Part shown: positions 42,482 through 50,393 of the stretch, piece by piece
Layout: the number at the start of each line of letters is the position of its first letter
How positions within the stretch are numbered: the stretch's first letter is position 1
Assembly (NCBI RefSeq): GCF_025452235.1
Contig: NZ_CP104964.1
Location: 248,001 to 312,000 of the forward strand
DNA from: Devosia neptuniae
GTDB lineage: Bacteria > Pseudomonadota > Alphaproteobacteria > Rhizobiales > Devosiaceae
DNA: 64,000 nt
Reading direction: 5' to 3'
The notes under the pieces: model-generated
What the model was told of the DNA's origin: nothing
Databases searched by the model: none
What the model saw: the letters and a program-made list of their open reading frames with translations, nothing else
Program-made: the position numbers and the translations under genes

Positions 42482-43303
42482 ATGGCACCTCGGCCTTATT
42501 GGAGAGGTTATCTGAAACTGTCACTGGTTACCTGCGCAGTGACTTTGTCGCCCGCGATCACCGAAGGCGAGAAAGTCCGGTTTCACACGCTCAACCGCAG
42601 GACCGGCGACCGCATCTATACGCGCTACATCGATGCCGTTTCAGGAAAGACCGTCGACGAAGACGATCAGGCCAAAGCCTATGAGAAGGGGGAAGACGAC
42701 TACGTGATCCTTGAGGACGAGGATCTCGATGCTGTTCAACTCGAGAGTGCCCGCACGATCGATATCGATGAGTTCGTGGAGGCGGACACGATCGAATGGG
42801 TCTATTTTGACAGTCCCTATTTTGTTGTGCCGGCTGACGAGGTCGGTGAAGAGGCGTTCACGGTCATTCGGGAGGCCATGTCCGACAGCAAGGTCGTGGG
42901 GATTTCTCGGCTCGTCTTGGGCGGCCGCGAGCGCGCCGTTATGCTGCAGCCTTGGGACAAGGGAATTGTCCTTTGGACACTGCGCTATGGCGATGAAGTG
43001 CGCGAGGAAGATGAGTATTTCAAAAGCGTCCAAGCTCAAAAGCCTGAAAACAAGCTGCTGTCGATGGTTGAGGAAATTATCGAGCAGCGGACGGTGGCAT
43101 GGTCAGACTCTATGGTGAAAGATCCGGTTCAAGACCGGCTCCTCGAAATCATCAAGTCCAAAAAGTCTTCCAAGCGCAAGGCCACGCCCAAGAAAGGGGC
43201 CGAGCAAAACGCCGAGCCCAAGGACAATGTGATTGACCTGATGTCAGCTCTGAAAAAGAGCTTAGAGGGAAAGGCCAAGCAGAACCGCAGGTCTGACGGT
43301 TAA
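42482..43303 (+). CDS. ku: Ku protein (non-homologous end joining), first copy
   Basis: DNA-end-binding protein of 273 residues, ATG 42482 after GAAGGAGG. The Ku core runs from RGYLKLSLVTCAVTLSPA through HTLNRRTGDRIYTRYID, VDEDDQAKAYEKG, VYFDSPYFVVP to LLSMVEEIIEQRTVAW. A short basic C-terminal tail (KKSSKRKATPKKG) follows, where Ku usually contacts LigD or DNA. It is convergent with a second Ku gene and overlaps it by 4 bp. No LigD gene lies in the window. The EcfG-like promoter suggests stationary-phase or stress expression. Confidence 0.95.
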   Translation: MAPRPYWRGYLKLSLVTCAVTLSPAITEGEKVRFHTLNRRTGDRIYTRYIDAVSGKTVDEDDQAKAYEKGEDDYVILEDEDLDAVQLESARTIDIDEFVEADTIEWVYFDSPYFVVPADEVGEEAFTVIREAMSDSKVVGISRLVLGGRERAVMLQPWDKGIVLWTLRYGDEVREEDEYFKSVQAQKPENKLLSMVEEIIEQRTVAWSDSMVKDPVQDRLLEIIKSKKSSKRKATPKKGAEQNAEPKDNVIDLMSALKKSLEGKAKQNRRSDG

Positions 43304-44175
43304 CTTGCCTTTCTGCGCGCCGCTGCCCGTTTCGACGCTGTGGTGCTAGACCTCTTTGCTGAAGCCGCCTTCTTGGGTGCTTTCTTGTGATCCTGCTCTT
43401 GTTTGCCGCCTGCGCTCAGGCGGAGTGCTTCGAGCAGATCATTTGCCTTGGTGGGCTCAGGTGTACGGAAAGGGATGATCTTTCTGCCCTCGATTTTGGC
43501 GCGCACCATCTCCGTCAAGGCTTCCTCATATCGATCCTCGAACTTGTCCGGTTCGAATTTTCCGGCCTTGGTTTTGAGTATGTGTTGCGCAAGCTCTAGC
43601 ATCTCTGGGTCGATTTTTTGCTTGGAGATGCCGCTGAAAGCCTCGCGTGACGAGCGCACTTCGTAGTCGAAGTTCAAGGTGGTCGCGATCAGACCCTTAT
43701 GATGGGCGCGGATCAGAACTGGCCGTAGGCGGCGAAACAATACGGTGTGCGCTATTGCGGCAGCCTTCCGATTGCGAAGCGCTTCGCGGATTAAGACGAA
43801 GGTCTCCTCTGTCGCTTCGCTCGCCGGCAATAGATAATAGGGGCGGTCGAAATAGGTCTGGTCGATCTGACCGCAGGCTATGAATTTGTCGACCGAGAGC
43901 ACCTTGTCGCTATCGGGAACGGCGGCCGCGATTTCTTCTGGCTCGAGCACGACATATGACCCTTCATGGGTTTCATAGCCTTTGACCTGATCGTCCTGTT
44001 CCACAGGTTTATTGGTCTTCTCATCAACATAGACCCGGCGCAGACGATGACCGGTCTTCCGATTCACCATGTGCAGGGCAATGCGCTCTGAGGTGGTTGC
44101 GGCGGTGTACATCTTCACCGGGCAGACAACTTCGGCAATTTTTATTGCTCCGGTCCAAATCGCGCGTGCGGCCAT
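43300..44175 (-). CDS. ku: Ku protein (non-homologous end joining), second copy
   Basis: Paralogue of 291 residues, ATG 44175 with GGAGGATG upstream. It has AIWTGAIKIAEVVCPVKMY, HMVNRKTGHRLRRVYVD, VEQDDQVKGYETHEG, YFDRPYYLLPA and MLELAQHILKTKAGKFEP, then a basic Ala/Lys/Arg tail. The sequence differs strongly from the first copy, so the two may form heterodimers or act under different conditions, as shown for multiple Ku genes in Sinorhizobium. It has its own EcfG-like promoter. Confidence 0.95.
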   Translation of the reverse strand: MAARAIWTGAIKIAEVVCPVKMYTAATTSERIALHMVNRKTGHRLRRVYVDEKTNKPVEQDDQVKGYETHEGSYVVLEPEEIAAAVPDSDKVLSVDKFIACGQIDQTYFDRPYYLLPASEATEETFVLIREALRNRKAAAIAHTVLFRRLRPVLIRAHHKGLIATTLNFDYEVRSSREAFSGISKQKIDPEMLELAQHILKTKAGKFEPDKFEDRYEEALTEMVRAKIEGRKIIPFRTPEPTKANDLLEALRLSAGGKQEQDHKKAPKKAASAKRSSTTASKRAAARRKAS

Positions 44176-44196
44176 TTCATCCTCCAGTCGAGGTGA

Positions 44197-44221
44197 AACG
44201 AGGTGGCGAACGAGCCGTTCC
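44197..44221 (-). promoter_or_regulatory. EcfG-like promoter of the second Ku gene
   Basis: On the minus strand, GGAAC (44217-44221), 16 bases, CGTT (44197-44200), ending 21 bp before the Ku start. Confidence 0.65.
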
Positions 44222-44293
44222 CCTCGACGGTACTAACGCCGTACAGCGGCATGGGGTGTTCCGGGCGGTTACATCGAGGCGGATCAGGTGGTT

Positions 44294-44340
44294 TGGGAAG
44301 GCAACCGAAAAGCGGCGGATCGGCCACCCTCCCAAAGGGC
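44294..44340. repeat. Dispersed intergenic hairpin repeat, copy C
   Basis: Starts TGGGAAGGCAACC and ends CCACCCTCCCAAAGGGC. It shares GGCCACCCTCCC with copy D at 44763. Confidence 0.4.
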
Positions 44341-44483
44341 GTTATGCCCCGCCAAATAATGCGGCGGTGGTGGGTCAGTTGCGGGATTAACGCCGAGCAG
44401 CCGGCAAGACGATTACGCTCCGTGCCGCGGCAGCGATGGTGGGGAGGCCGTTGCAGCCGCGATAGCGTCTTTCATCCACTCGA

Positions 44484-44657
44484 ATGATCCGTCTGGCCCT
44501 GGGCAAGTGGTCGAGCGGAAGGAAAGGGTTGCGCGCCGGCCTAGTACCGAAACGCTTCACAAAGGATCGGCTTGCCACTGTCTCGGCCGACGAGGCGCGA
44601 ACCGATCGGCGGCTAAATGCGCTTGAGGTAGCCAACCGCAAGGATGGACAACCTTGA
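44484..44657 (+). CDS. Possible small basic protein
   Basis: ATG 44484 to TGA 44657 would encode 57 residues (MIRLALGKWSSGRKGLRAGL at the start, LNALEVANRKDGQP at the end), very basic. There is no clear ribosome site. A terminator hairpin 74 bp downstream on the same strand lends some support. It may be the remnant of a larger gene. Confidence 0.3.
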   Translation: MIRLALGKWSSGRKGLRAGLVPKRFTKDRLATVSADEARTDRRLNALEVANRKDGQP

Positions 44658-44680
44658 ATATCGGTCGGGCACTGATATTC

Positions 44681-44706
44681 GGATCATTAATTGCCCGCAG
44701 CGCGTT
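44681..44706 (+). promoter_or_regulatory. Near-match EcfG-like promoter ahead of a terminator
   Basis: GGATC-N17-CGTT (44681-44706), one mismatch from consensus. Only 25 bp separate it from the terminator at 44731, so any transcript would be a very short RNA. Weak evidence. Confidence 0.25.
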
Positions 44707-44730
44707 CAGGACGCTTCGCGCTTTGCAGCC

Positions 44731-44753
44731 CTGACCCTCGGGTCAGAGCTTTT
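44731..44753 (+). terminator. Rho-independent terminator
   Basis: CTGACC-CTCG-GGTCAG followed by AGC and four T. The same core stem and loop occur at 49706. Confidence 0.55.
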
Positions 44754-44762
44754 GCGTTTAGG

Positions 44763-44803
44763 CGGGAGAGCGGCAAGCGGGGGCTGGCCACCCTCCCTAA
44801 CCC
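44763..44803. repeat. Dispersed intergenic hairpin repeat, copy D
   Basis: Starts CGGGAGAGCGGCAAG and ends GGCCACCCTCCCTAAC; complementary GGGAG/CTCCC arms. It follows the terminator at 44731 directly. Confidence 0.4.
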
Positions 44804-44870
44804 TGGCAGGGCTGTTCGGATATCTGGCGACCCTTTGGGCCGTAGGCAAGTTCCAAGCGCTCGTGATCGC

Positions 44871-45080
44871 TTACATTTTACCCAGCAGCATTCGCGCTGT
44901 TTGCAACAACTGGCGAGCGCTTGCGATCTCCCGACGTATCTCTACCCGCCTGTCATGAAGCATCTTCGCATTCTTCCGGGCTTCCGCCCGCGTCGAAGCA
45001 GCCCTCAGCATGGCCTCGTCTGCTGCTCGCAGCGCCGCGTTCAATCTGTCTTCGAGGTCGTCTGCCAAACTCATGCCCAC
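44871..45080 (-). CDS. Small hypothetical helical protein
   Basis: A 69-residue protein (MGMSLADDLEDRLNAALRAA at the start), highly charged, Ala/Arg/Glu rich and probably one long coiled coil. No family is recognised. Composition and size resemble the small gene at 15645-15833. Translation could also begin at the second methionine. Confidence 0.45.
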   Translation of the reverse strand: MGMSLADDLEDRLNAALRAADEAMLRAASTRAEARKNAKMLHDRRVEIRREIASARQLLQTARMLLGKM

Positions 45081-45342
45081 CCAGTGCGGACTAACTTACT
45101 CGAAGAAATGCCCAACAGGCCAGTGAGGTGCCACGGAATAACATGGGCTAGTCCCGGACGCGGATGGGGTCGTGGGCTGATCCTGTCTGGTCATAGCCAA
45201 GGCAACGAGTGCAACCCTCCGCATAACCGCATCGCCGTCATCGCATCAGTGCGCTGCTAAATCACAAGCCGCTCATAGCCCTATTGTGTAGGAACTATTG
45301 GTCGTCGCTTTAGCTTTGCCCCTCGTAAAGAGGAGCATAAAC
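45081..45342. other. Intergenic stretch, nothing recognised
   Basis: Short region upstream of the 45343 gene. It contains one GGAAC at about 45291 but no properly spaced GTT, so no promoter is called. Confidence 0.3.
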
Positions 45343-45657
45343 ATGAACTGGTGGTCTGAAACTGCGGTGCTATGGCTTCCTGTCGCGGAACAGCCCTATC
45401 CCGCTGAATTTGCCGATCGGGCTCGTCCTGGATCAAGTGACTTTTACTATTATGCTCTGGACGCGTTCGAAGCTATTTCACAGCGTCGGACACGCGAGTT
45501 TGAGCGCGAACCTTGGGCCTATGTCTTTGATAGCCAACAAATCCTGTCGCCTGCGGAAATCGACCAGTTAATGGTTGAATGGCGAACGCAGGCTCAAAAC
45601 GTGCGGAAAATTGGACTGGCAGCCGCTGCCCCTAGGCAATTTAGTCCTCGGCTCTGA
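45343..45657 (+). CDS. Hypothetical protein
   Basis: A 104-residue soluble protein from ATG 45343, with AGAGGAG upstream. Trp/Tyr-rich start (MNWWSETAVLWLPVAEQPYP), then FYYYALDAFEAISQRRTREF and a predicted C-terminal helix with LSPAEIDQLMVEWRTQAQNV. There is no recognised domain. A terminator follows 80 bp later. Confidence 0.6.
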   Translation: MNWWSETAVLWLPVAEQPYPAEFADRARPGSSDFYYYALDAFEAISQRRTREFEREPWAYVFDSQQILSPAEIDQLMVEWRTQAQNVRKIGLAAAAPRQFSPRL

Positions 45658-45671
45658 GGGTGTCGGTATAG

Positions 45672-45697
45672 GGAACCAAGCTGGGCGGTACCGGGTT
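45672..45697 (+). promoter_or_regulatory. Possible EcfG-like promoter of a short RNA
   Basis: GGAAC-N18-GTT (45672-45697), 39 bp ahead of the terminator at 45737. The same arrangement occurs at 49638-49731, and both share GGGAACCAA-(G/T)-CTGG. A short untranslated RNA is possible. Confidence 0.3.
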
Positions 45698-45736
45698 TAA
45701 GATCCGCATTGTGTTTCCTGGACGTTCGCGATGTAG

Positions 45737-45762
45737 CCCTGGCCGGAAGGTCGGGGCTTTTT
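45737..45762 (+). terminator. Rho-independent terminator
   Basis: CCCTGGCC-GGAA-GGTCGGGG with a GNRA loop and two G-U pairs in the RNA stem, then C and five T. Confidence 0.65.
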
Positions 45763-45765
45763 GCC

Positions 45766-45987
45766 TTAGCCTCTCGCAAGCTGCCCCATCCCAAGGTGGC
45801 CAGCAAGTAACCGTTGAGCAGCGATTTCGGGTGACTCATTTCCAACCGCAACGGTCAACATGCGTCCGTCGATGGCCACGTGGACGATATTATATTCAAT
45901 GAAAAATGATGCCCGGTGAGCGTTGCCGCACCTGTCACGAACTTCGATGTCATAGACAGTGTTATTACTGAAAAAAGCACTCGCCAT
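45766..45987 (-). CDS. Hypothetical protein
   Basis: A 73-residue protein from ATG 45987 (GAGGCGAGG upstream). The sequence alternates beta-like stretches (NTVYDIEVRDRCGNAHRASF, FIEYNIVHVAIDGRMLTVAVG) with a C-terminal helix. No family is recognised. It is convergent with the 45343 gene across the terminator. Confidence 0.5.
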   Translation of the reverse strand: MASAFFSNNTVYDIEVRDRCGNAHRASFFIEYNIVHVAIDGRMLTVAVGNESPEIAAQRLLAGHLGMGQLARG

Positions 45988-46089
45988 CGCCTCGCCTCAA
46001 ACTTCGACAGGCAAGAGTTAGGACCCAGTCCTCAGAATGCCGGGGCAGTTGGCTGTCAGCGCCGGCATGCCGCAGACCTTGGGCCGACA

Positions 46090-46257
46090 TTAAGGTTGAG
46101 CGTATACTTTCGGCTCCGATGAGTCGATGACGTTGAGCGCCTCCGCGCGGGGCATGTTGGCGGCAGTCTTGGAAATCTTGCATTGAACGGCAACGCCGAT
46201 CGCGGCTGCCATGCAGGCGGGGGCAGCCCTGTCCATATGGCAGAGAGGGCAACCCAT
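46090..46257 (-). CDS. Possible small cysteine-containing protein
   Basis: ATG 46257 to TAA 46090 would give 55 residues starting MGCPLCHMDRAAPACMAAAI, with a CPLC pair and two more cysteines. The start overlaps the stop of the lipoprotein gene (TAATG), suggesting translational coupling. It has no separate ribosome site and no known relative. Confidence 0.35.
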   Translation of the reverse strand: MGCPLCHMDRAAPACMAAAIGVAVQCKISKTAANMPRAEALNVIDSSEPKVYAQP

Positions 46258-46496
46258 TATTGGCTTATTGGTAGCTGGTTTGACCCGGCTCTAACGGCGC
46301 ATCGGGGATAGCCCCCTGACCTTGCATCGAAGTTTGACCCGGCTCCGGAGGAGCATCGTAGGTTGTTCTGGGGCCTGAGAAAGTAGTTCTGACCTGGCTC
46401 CGGTGGAGCATCATAATTCGAACTTGTGCTGTTGCAGCCGGCGAGCATGACGGCCGTGCCAGCTACCATTGCCAGAAGGCGAAGATTGTTTTGCAT
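46257..46496 (-). CDS. Small repeat-containing lipoprotein, apparently frameshifted
   Basis: A 79-residue lipoprotein from ATG 46496 (AAAAGGTCG upstream), with a lipobox LAGC at about residues 18-21. The mature part starts NSTSSNYDAPPEPGQN. Downstream DNA has two more copies of the same unit, but in the +1 frame, where they read YDAPPEPGQTSM and DAPLEPGQTSYQ before a stop. A single-base change seems to have thrown the second half out of frame. The written product after residue about 45 (RCSSGAGSNFDA...) is thus probably not the ancestral sequence. Confidence 0.55.
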   Translation of the reverse strand: MQNNLRLLAMVAGTAVMLAGCNSTSSNYDAPPEPGQNYFLRPQNNLRCSSGAGSNFDARSGGYPRCAVRAGSNQLPISQ

Positions 46497-46893
46497 TGAA
46501 AGCGACCTTTTAAAAAGTTGGCAGGTACAGTCTCGATGCGAACACGAGAATGTGTTCAGGAATGGGCACGCGGCCCAACGAGCCGGCTTTGTGGTCTTGC
46601 TTTGTCGGAGGATGCTAGTCCTGCCCGGTCGCGCCCCAGTCGATCCTCCCCGCCGGCTGCACCGACATCCGGGTGATCCGAGATTGTGGAGCGCGGCGCC
46701 GGACCGCCGAGATCGTAACGGAAGCCCTGCAGCCGCTAGCGGGATCTGTCGCTTGTTTGCACGGGCCGAGCTGGCGAGCAATTCCTTAAGTACACGAAGA
46801 CGTTGCAATAGGGACCATATTGTCTAGCCGTTTTGATCCAGCGCATAGTTGCGATGGTTCGATTCGAGCCAGCTATTAGCTTTGGGGACGAAT

Positions 46894-49620
46894 ATGGGCG
46901 GCGGCGCGTTCGGAAATCGGCACTCTGACGAAGAAGTGTTTCTCACAAGCGTGTGCCCAGCCAGCAGTCTGCCTTCGGATGGCCTACCGCTAAACCACGG
47001 TCGCACGAGGCGAAACTTCCGAGCCAACTTGCTTCGTTTGCTCTTGATCAGTGCCTCGGCAGGGACGCTTCTTTGCCTTTCCACGGGGTTGGCATCGGCG
47101 CAAGTCTGGCTCGGTACGACGAACAACGATTGGACTGTAGCCACAAACTGGTCGACCGGCGCCGTACCCGTTGCCGGCAATACCGTCCGCATCGGTACGA
47201 CTTCACCGTATCCGACCGTCCTTGGCGTGGCCGGGCCCGTTGTCGGCACCACCGGGCAACTGTACGTCGGCACCGGCAATCTGACAATCCAGAACGGCAG
47301 CACGCTTACAAGCAACGGGGCCGAGTTTCACATCGGCAGCGTTGCCGGGAACAATGGCACAGTCACGGTCACCGGAGCTGGATCGCGGTGGCTTACATCC
47401 GGCGCCGGGATCGAAATCGGCGCTGGCGGCACTGGTACGCTCAACATCCAGGACGGCGCTACAGTTACTAGCCAATCGACCGTCAGTCTCGGGACCTTGA
47501 GCGGTACGGGCACCCTCAATATTATAGGTGGTACCCTCGAAACTAACAATGTCTTGCGCAGTGGTGTTGGGGGCCAAGCCAATTTCGATAACGGGATTCT
47601 GCGTGCCAGGATAAATAACAACTTCTTCCTCTCCGGTTTCACGCCAGGAATGCTCAATATTGCTGGCGGCGGTCTGACCTTAGACACCCAGGCTTTCACC
47701 CTAAGGGTGGCCTCTGTTTTTTCAGGCGTCGGCGGGTTGACCAAGACCGGCACCGGCACACTAACTCTCACGGGATCCCAGCTCTATGCGGGTCCAACGG
47801 TGATCCAGGCCGGCACGCTTTCCCTGACTGGTAACGGCTCGCTTGCCGCGTCAAGCCGGGTGGTCGCTGACGGGACCTTCAACGCCTCGGGTATCACGGC
47901 GGCGGGCACGAGCATTCAGAGCCTCGCCGGAAGTGGCGCGGTCACGCTCGGTACCAAGAACTTGACGATCACTGATGCAAAGAACGACGTGTTCTCCGGC
48001 ATCATTGCTGGCGCGGGCGGGCTGACTATCTCCGGTGGCACCCAGACGCTGACCGGCACCAACACCTATGCCGGACCGACCATCGTTCGGGCGGGAACTC
48101 TGGCGGTCAACGGCTCGATTACTAGCGCGACGAGTGTGGAGGCCGGCGGTACGCTTGGCGGCACCGGCACGATTTTTGGCGATGTGACCAGTGCGGGCAT
48201 TGTGGCGCCGGGCAATTCCATCGGCACGCTGACAGTGGCGGGAAACTACATCAGCAATGGCGGAGCGCTGGAGGTCGAAACCGTGCTGGGAGGCGATGCG
48301 TCGCCCACCGACCTGCTGGTGATCACCGGCAATTCTATCCTTGGCAGCGGCCCGACCCAGGTCGGCGTCGTTAACCTGGGCGGCTCGGGGGCTGCCACGG
48401 TTGAAGGCATCAAGATCGTCGATGTCGCAGGCATTTCCGATGCTGGCGCCTTTGCCTTGCTGGGGAATTATGTCTTTGAGGGAGATCAGGCGGTCGTCGG
48501 TGGCGCCTATGCCTATCGGCTCTATCAGAATGGGGTGAGTACCCCGGCTGATGGCGATTGGTATCTGCGGTCCACGCTGACCAATCCGGTCATACCACCG
48601 GGCACTCCGCCGGGTACGCCGATCCCTCCAGCCACGCCGCTCTATCAGCCCGGCGTGCCACTCTACGAGAGCTATGCCAATGTGCTGCAGAGCTTCAACG
48701 CGCTGGGCACGCTGCGGCAGCGGCTGGGTGGTCGAGCTTGGTCTGGAGCCGGGGTGATCGAGACCGATCTGCCGCAAGGCAATCTGGGTGCCTGGGGCCG
48801 CATCGAGGCGAGCCATGCCAAGTTCGATCCCCAAACTTCGACCAGTGGCGCCAGCTACGATGTCGATCTTTGGAAATTGCAGGCTGGTGCCGACGGCGTA
48901 CTCTACCGTGGCGATGCCGGCAGCCTGATCGGCGGCGTCTCGCTCGAATATGGCACGCTCTCTGCCGATATTGCTTCGCCGCATGGTGACGGCTCGATCA
49001 ACAGCACCGGTTTCGGCGTGGGCAGCGCGTTGACCTGGTACGGCAGCACCGGCTTTTACCTCGACGGCCAGGCTCGGGTGACCTGGTATGACAGCGATCT
49101 ATCCTCCAGCACCGCCGGCCTCAACCTCGCCACCGACAATGGCGGGTTCGGTTATGCCGTCAGCATCGAAGGCGGACAGCAGATCGCGCTGGGACCCAAT
49201 TGGTCGATCACTCCGCAGGCTCAATTAGCCTATTCAGACGTCGATTTCGATAGCTTCACCGATGCCTTCGACGCTGCGGTCTCGTCGGACAACGGTCAAA
49301 GCCTCAAGGCCCGCTTGGGCATCTCGGTGGACTACCGAAATGAGTGGACGGACGAGGCCGGGCAAGCCGCCAGCGCCGATCTCTACGGTATTGCCAATCT
49401 CTACTATGACATGCTGGATGGCTCCCACACCGATGTTGCCGGGGTCAAGCTCGCCAGTGAGAACGACCCGCTCTGGGGCGGCGTAGGCATTGGTGGTTCC
49501 TACAATTGGGGCGACGGCAAATACGCGCTCCATGGCGAGGCATCGCTTAATACCAGCCTGCGCAATTTCGGCGACAGCTATGCCGCCAAGGGCACTGTCG
49601 GGCTCAGTGTGAAGTTCTAG
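46894..49620 (+). CDS. Autotransporter outer-membrane beta-barrel protein
   Basis: Type V secreted surface protein, 908 residues from ATG 46894 (GGGGACG upstream; the frame opens at 46849). A long signal region of about 70 residues with a late hydrophobic core (NLLRLLLISASAGTLLCLSTG) ends ASAQ. The passenger (about 75-600) is a beta-helix of Gly/Thr-rich repeats, including GGLTKTGTGTLTLTG and GGTLGGTGTIFGDVTSAGIVAPGNSIGTL, the PATR signature. A proline-rich linker (PPGTPPGTPIPP) precedes the C-terminal barrel of about 280 residues ending VGLSVKF, with the terminal phenylalanine used in outer-membrane assembly. The function, perhaps adhesion, is unknown. Confidence 0.9.
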   Translation: MGGGAFGNRHSDEEVFLTSVCPASSLPSDGLPLNHGRTRRNFRANLLRLLLISASAGTLLCLSTGLASAQVWLGTTNNDWTVATNWSTGAVPVAGNTVRIGTTSPYPTVLGVAGPVVGTTGQLYVGTGNLTIQNGSTLTSNGAEFHIGSVAGNNGTVTVTGAGSRWLTSGAGIEIGAGGTGTLNIQDGATVTSQSTVSLGTLSGTGTLNIIGGTLETNNVLRSGVGGQANFDNGILRARINNNFFLSGFTPGMLNIAGGGLTLDTQAFTLRVASVFSGVGGLTKTGTGTLTLTGSQLYAGPTVIQAGTLSLTGNGSLAASSRVVADGTFNASGITAAGTSIQSLAGSGAVTLGTKNLTITDAKNDVFSGIIAGAGGLTISGGTQTLTGTNTYAGPTIVRAGTLAVNGSITSATSVEAGGTLGGTGTIFGDVTSAGIVAPGNSIGTLTVAGNYISNGGALEVETVLGGDASPTDLLVITGNSILGSGPTQVGVVNLGGSGAATVEGIKIVDVAGISDAGAFALLGNYVFEGDQAVVGGAYAYRLYQNGVSTPADGDWYLRSTLTNPVIPPGTPPGTPIPPATPLYQPGVPLYESYANVLQSFNALGTLRQRLGGRAWSGAGVIETDLPQGNLGAWGRIEASHAKFDPQTSTSGASYDVDLWKLQAGADGVLYRGDAGSLIGGVSLEYGTLSADIASPHGDGSINSTGFGVGSALTWYGSTGFYLDGQARVTWYDSDLSSSTAGLNLATDNGGFGYAVSIEGGQQIALGPNWSITPQAQLAYSDVDFDSFTDAFDAAVSSDNGQSLKARLGISVDYRNEWTDEAGQAASADLYGIANLYYDMLDGSHTDVAGVKLASENDPLWGGVGIGGSYNWGDGKYALHGEASLNTSLRNFGDSYAAKGTVGLSVKF

Positions 49621-49637
49621 CGCCGGCTCCGTGCCGG

Positions 49638-49663
49638 GGAACCAATCTGGAGCCAGCGAGGTT
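49638..49663 (+). promoter_or_regulatory. Possible EcfG-like promoter of a short RNA
   Basis: GGAAC-N18-GTT, 43 bp ahead of the terminator at 49706. Same layout as 45672-45762. It may instead be part of the autotransporter 3' untranslated region. Confidence 0.3.
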
Positions 49664-49705
49664 TAGTGCTCATCGCGTTGCTCGTGACGCTCGTGTGACG
49701 CGTAA

Positions 49706-49731
49706 GTCCTGACCCTCGGGTCAGGACTTTT
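49706..49731 (+). terminator. Rho-independent terminator of the autotransporter gene
   Basis: GTCCTGACC-CTCG-GGTCAGGAC, a perfect 9-bp stem, then four T. Confidence 0.75.
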
Positions 49732-50131
49732 CCGTTCAGCGGAATCGTGAGCGACGTGGGCAGTGGATCAATTCGCCGCCGCGCGCCTTTCGGCAATGGC
49801 GTCCTCGATCATGTCTTCGATTGCTCAAAAGTACTTACGATCATCAGGTCGCGCTCCTCCTCGGTGTCTCCGTCCGGAGCGGGCAGCCTTGAGTGTGAAC
49901 TGGCGGAGCTGATGGTCAACACGGAGGTAAAACCCCGCATCGAAACGAACTGGCCCGCGTCGCTTCAAAGGTCCACCAGGAACGTCTCCAGATAATGGAT
50001 ATAGCGGGTCGTCAGTTCGGCGCTTGAGCGGTTCACTGTGGCTTTCATCGGTCCCTGGTTAGTGACTTATCCCCGAAATCCTCCGCCTCGCCAATGAGGT
50101 CAATCTTGTCTGGACAACAGGAGGAGACGCC
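49732..50131. other. Intergenic stretch, no convincing gene
   Basis: About 400 bp. A plus-strand frame of 82 codons at 49747-49995 has no ribosome site or recognisable domain and is treated as spurious. The GGAAC at about 50002 lacks a spaced CGTT. Confidence 0.35.
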
Positions 50132-50311
50132 ATGAGCCGAGATGTGAAACGAACGGTTGCCCAATTCTTGAATGGAGTGGCTCTTGCCATTTTAGCCGCC
50201 GGCGCCATTGGGCCAGTGGCCATGGCCAATGCGACCTTGCCGTCAGTCATTGTTGCCATCGCTATCTCCGTCGGCTTACACGGTCTTGCGTTGTTTGTGT
50301 CCGCGGCGTGA
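50132..50311 (+). CDS. 59-residue two-helix membrane protein
   Basis: ATG 50132 with a strong GGAGGAG site. A short charged N-terminus (MSRDVKRTVAQFLNG) is followed by hydrophobic helices at about 12-30 and 38-57. No family is recognised. Short spacing and loop residues (GPVAMANATLPS) suggest a hairpin in the inner membrane. Confidence 0.65.
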   Translation: MSRDVKRTVAQFLNGVALAILAAGAIGPVAMANATLPSVIVAIAISVGLHGLALFVSAA

Positions 50312-50393
50312 GCCTTGCGAAGATTCGAACAGCACAGATGACGGTTACCTTGAAAAGAACTGTGTGGTAGCGGGACTTGTAATGGAGAGTTTT

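Noticed and set aside
46270..46420. Three spaced similar units resembling a short CRISPR-like array
   Set aside because: The units are imperfect, only about 25 bp and unevenly spaced, and they encode a repeated peptide; no cas genes are present.
47851..48984. A 377-codon open frame antisense to the autotransporter
   Set aside because: It mirrors the Gly/Thr repeat sequence of the passenger, has no ribosome site and no recognisable fold.
50010..50030. A GGAAC element near 50002 as another EcfG promoter
   Set aside because: No CGTT or GTT at the required distance of 16-18 bases.
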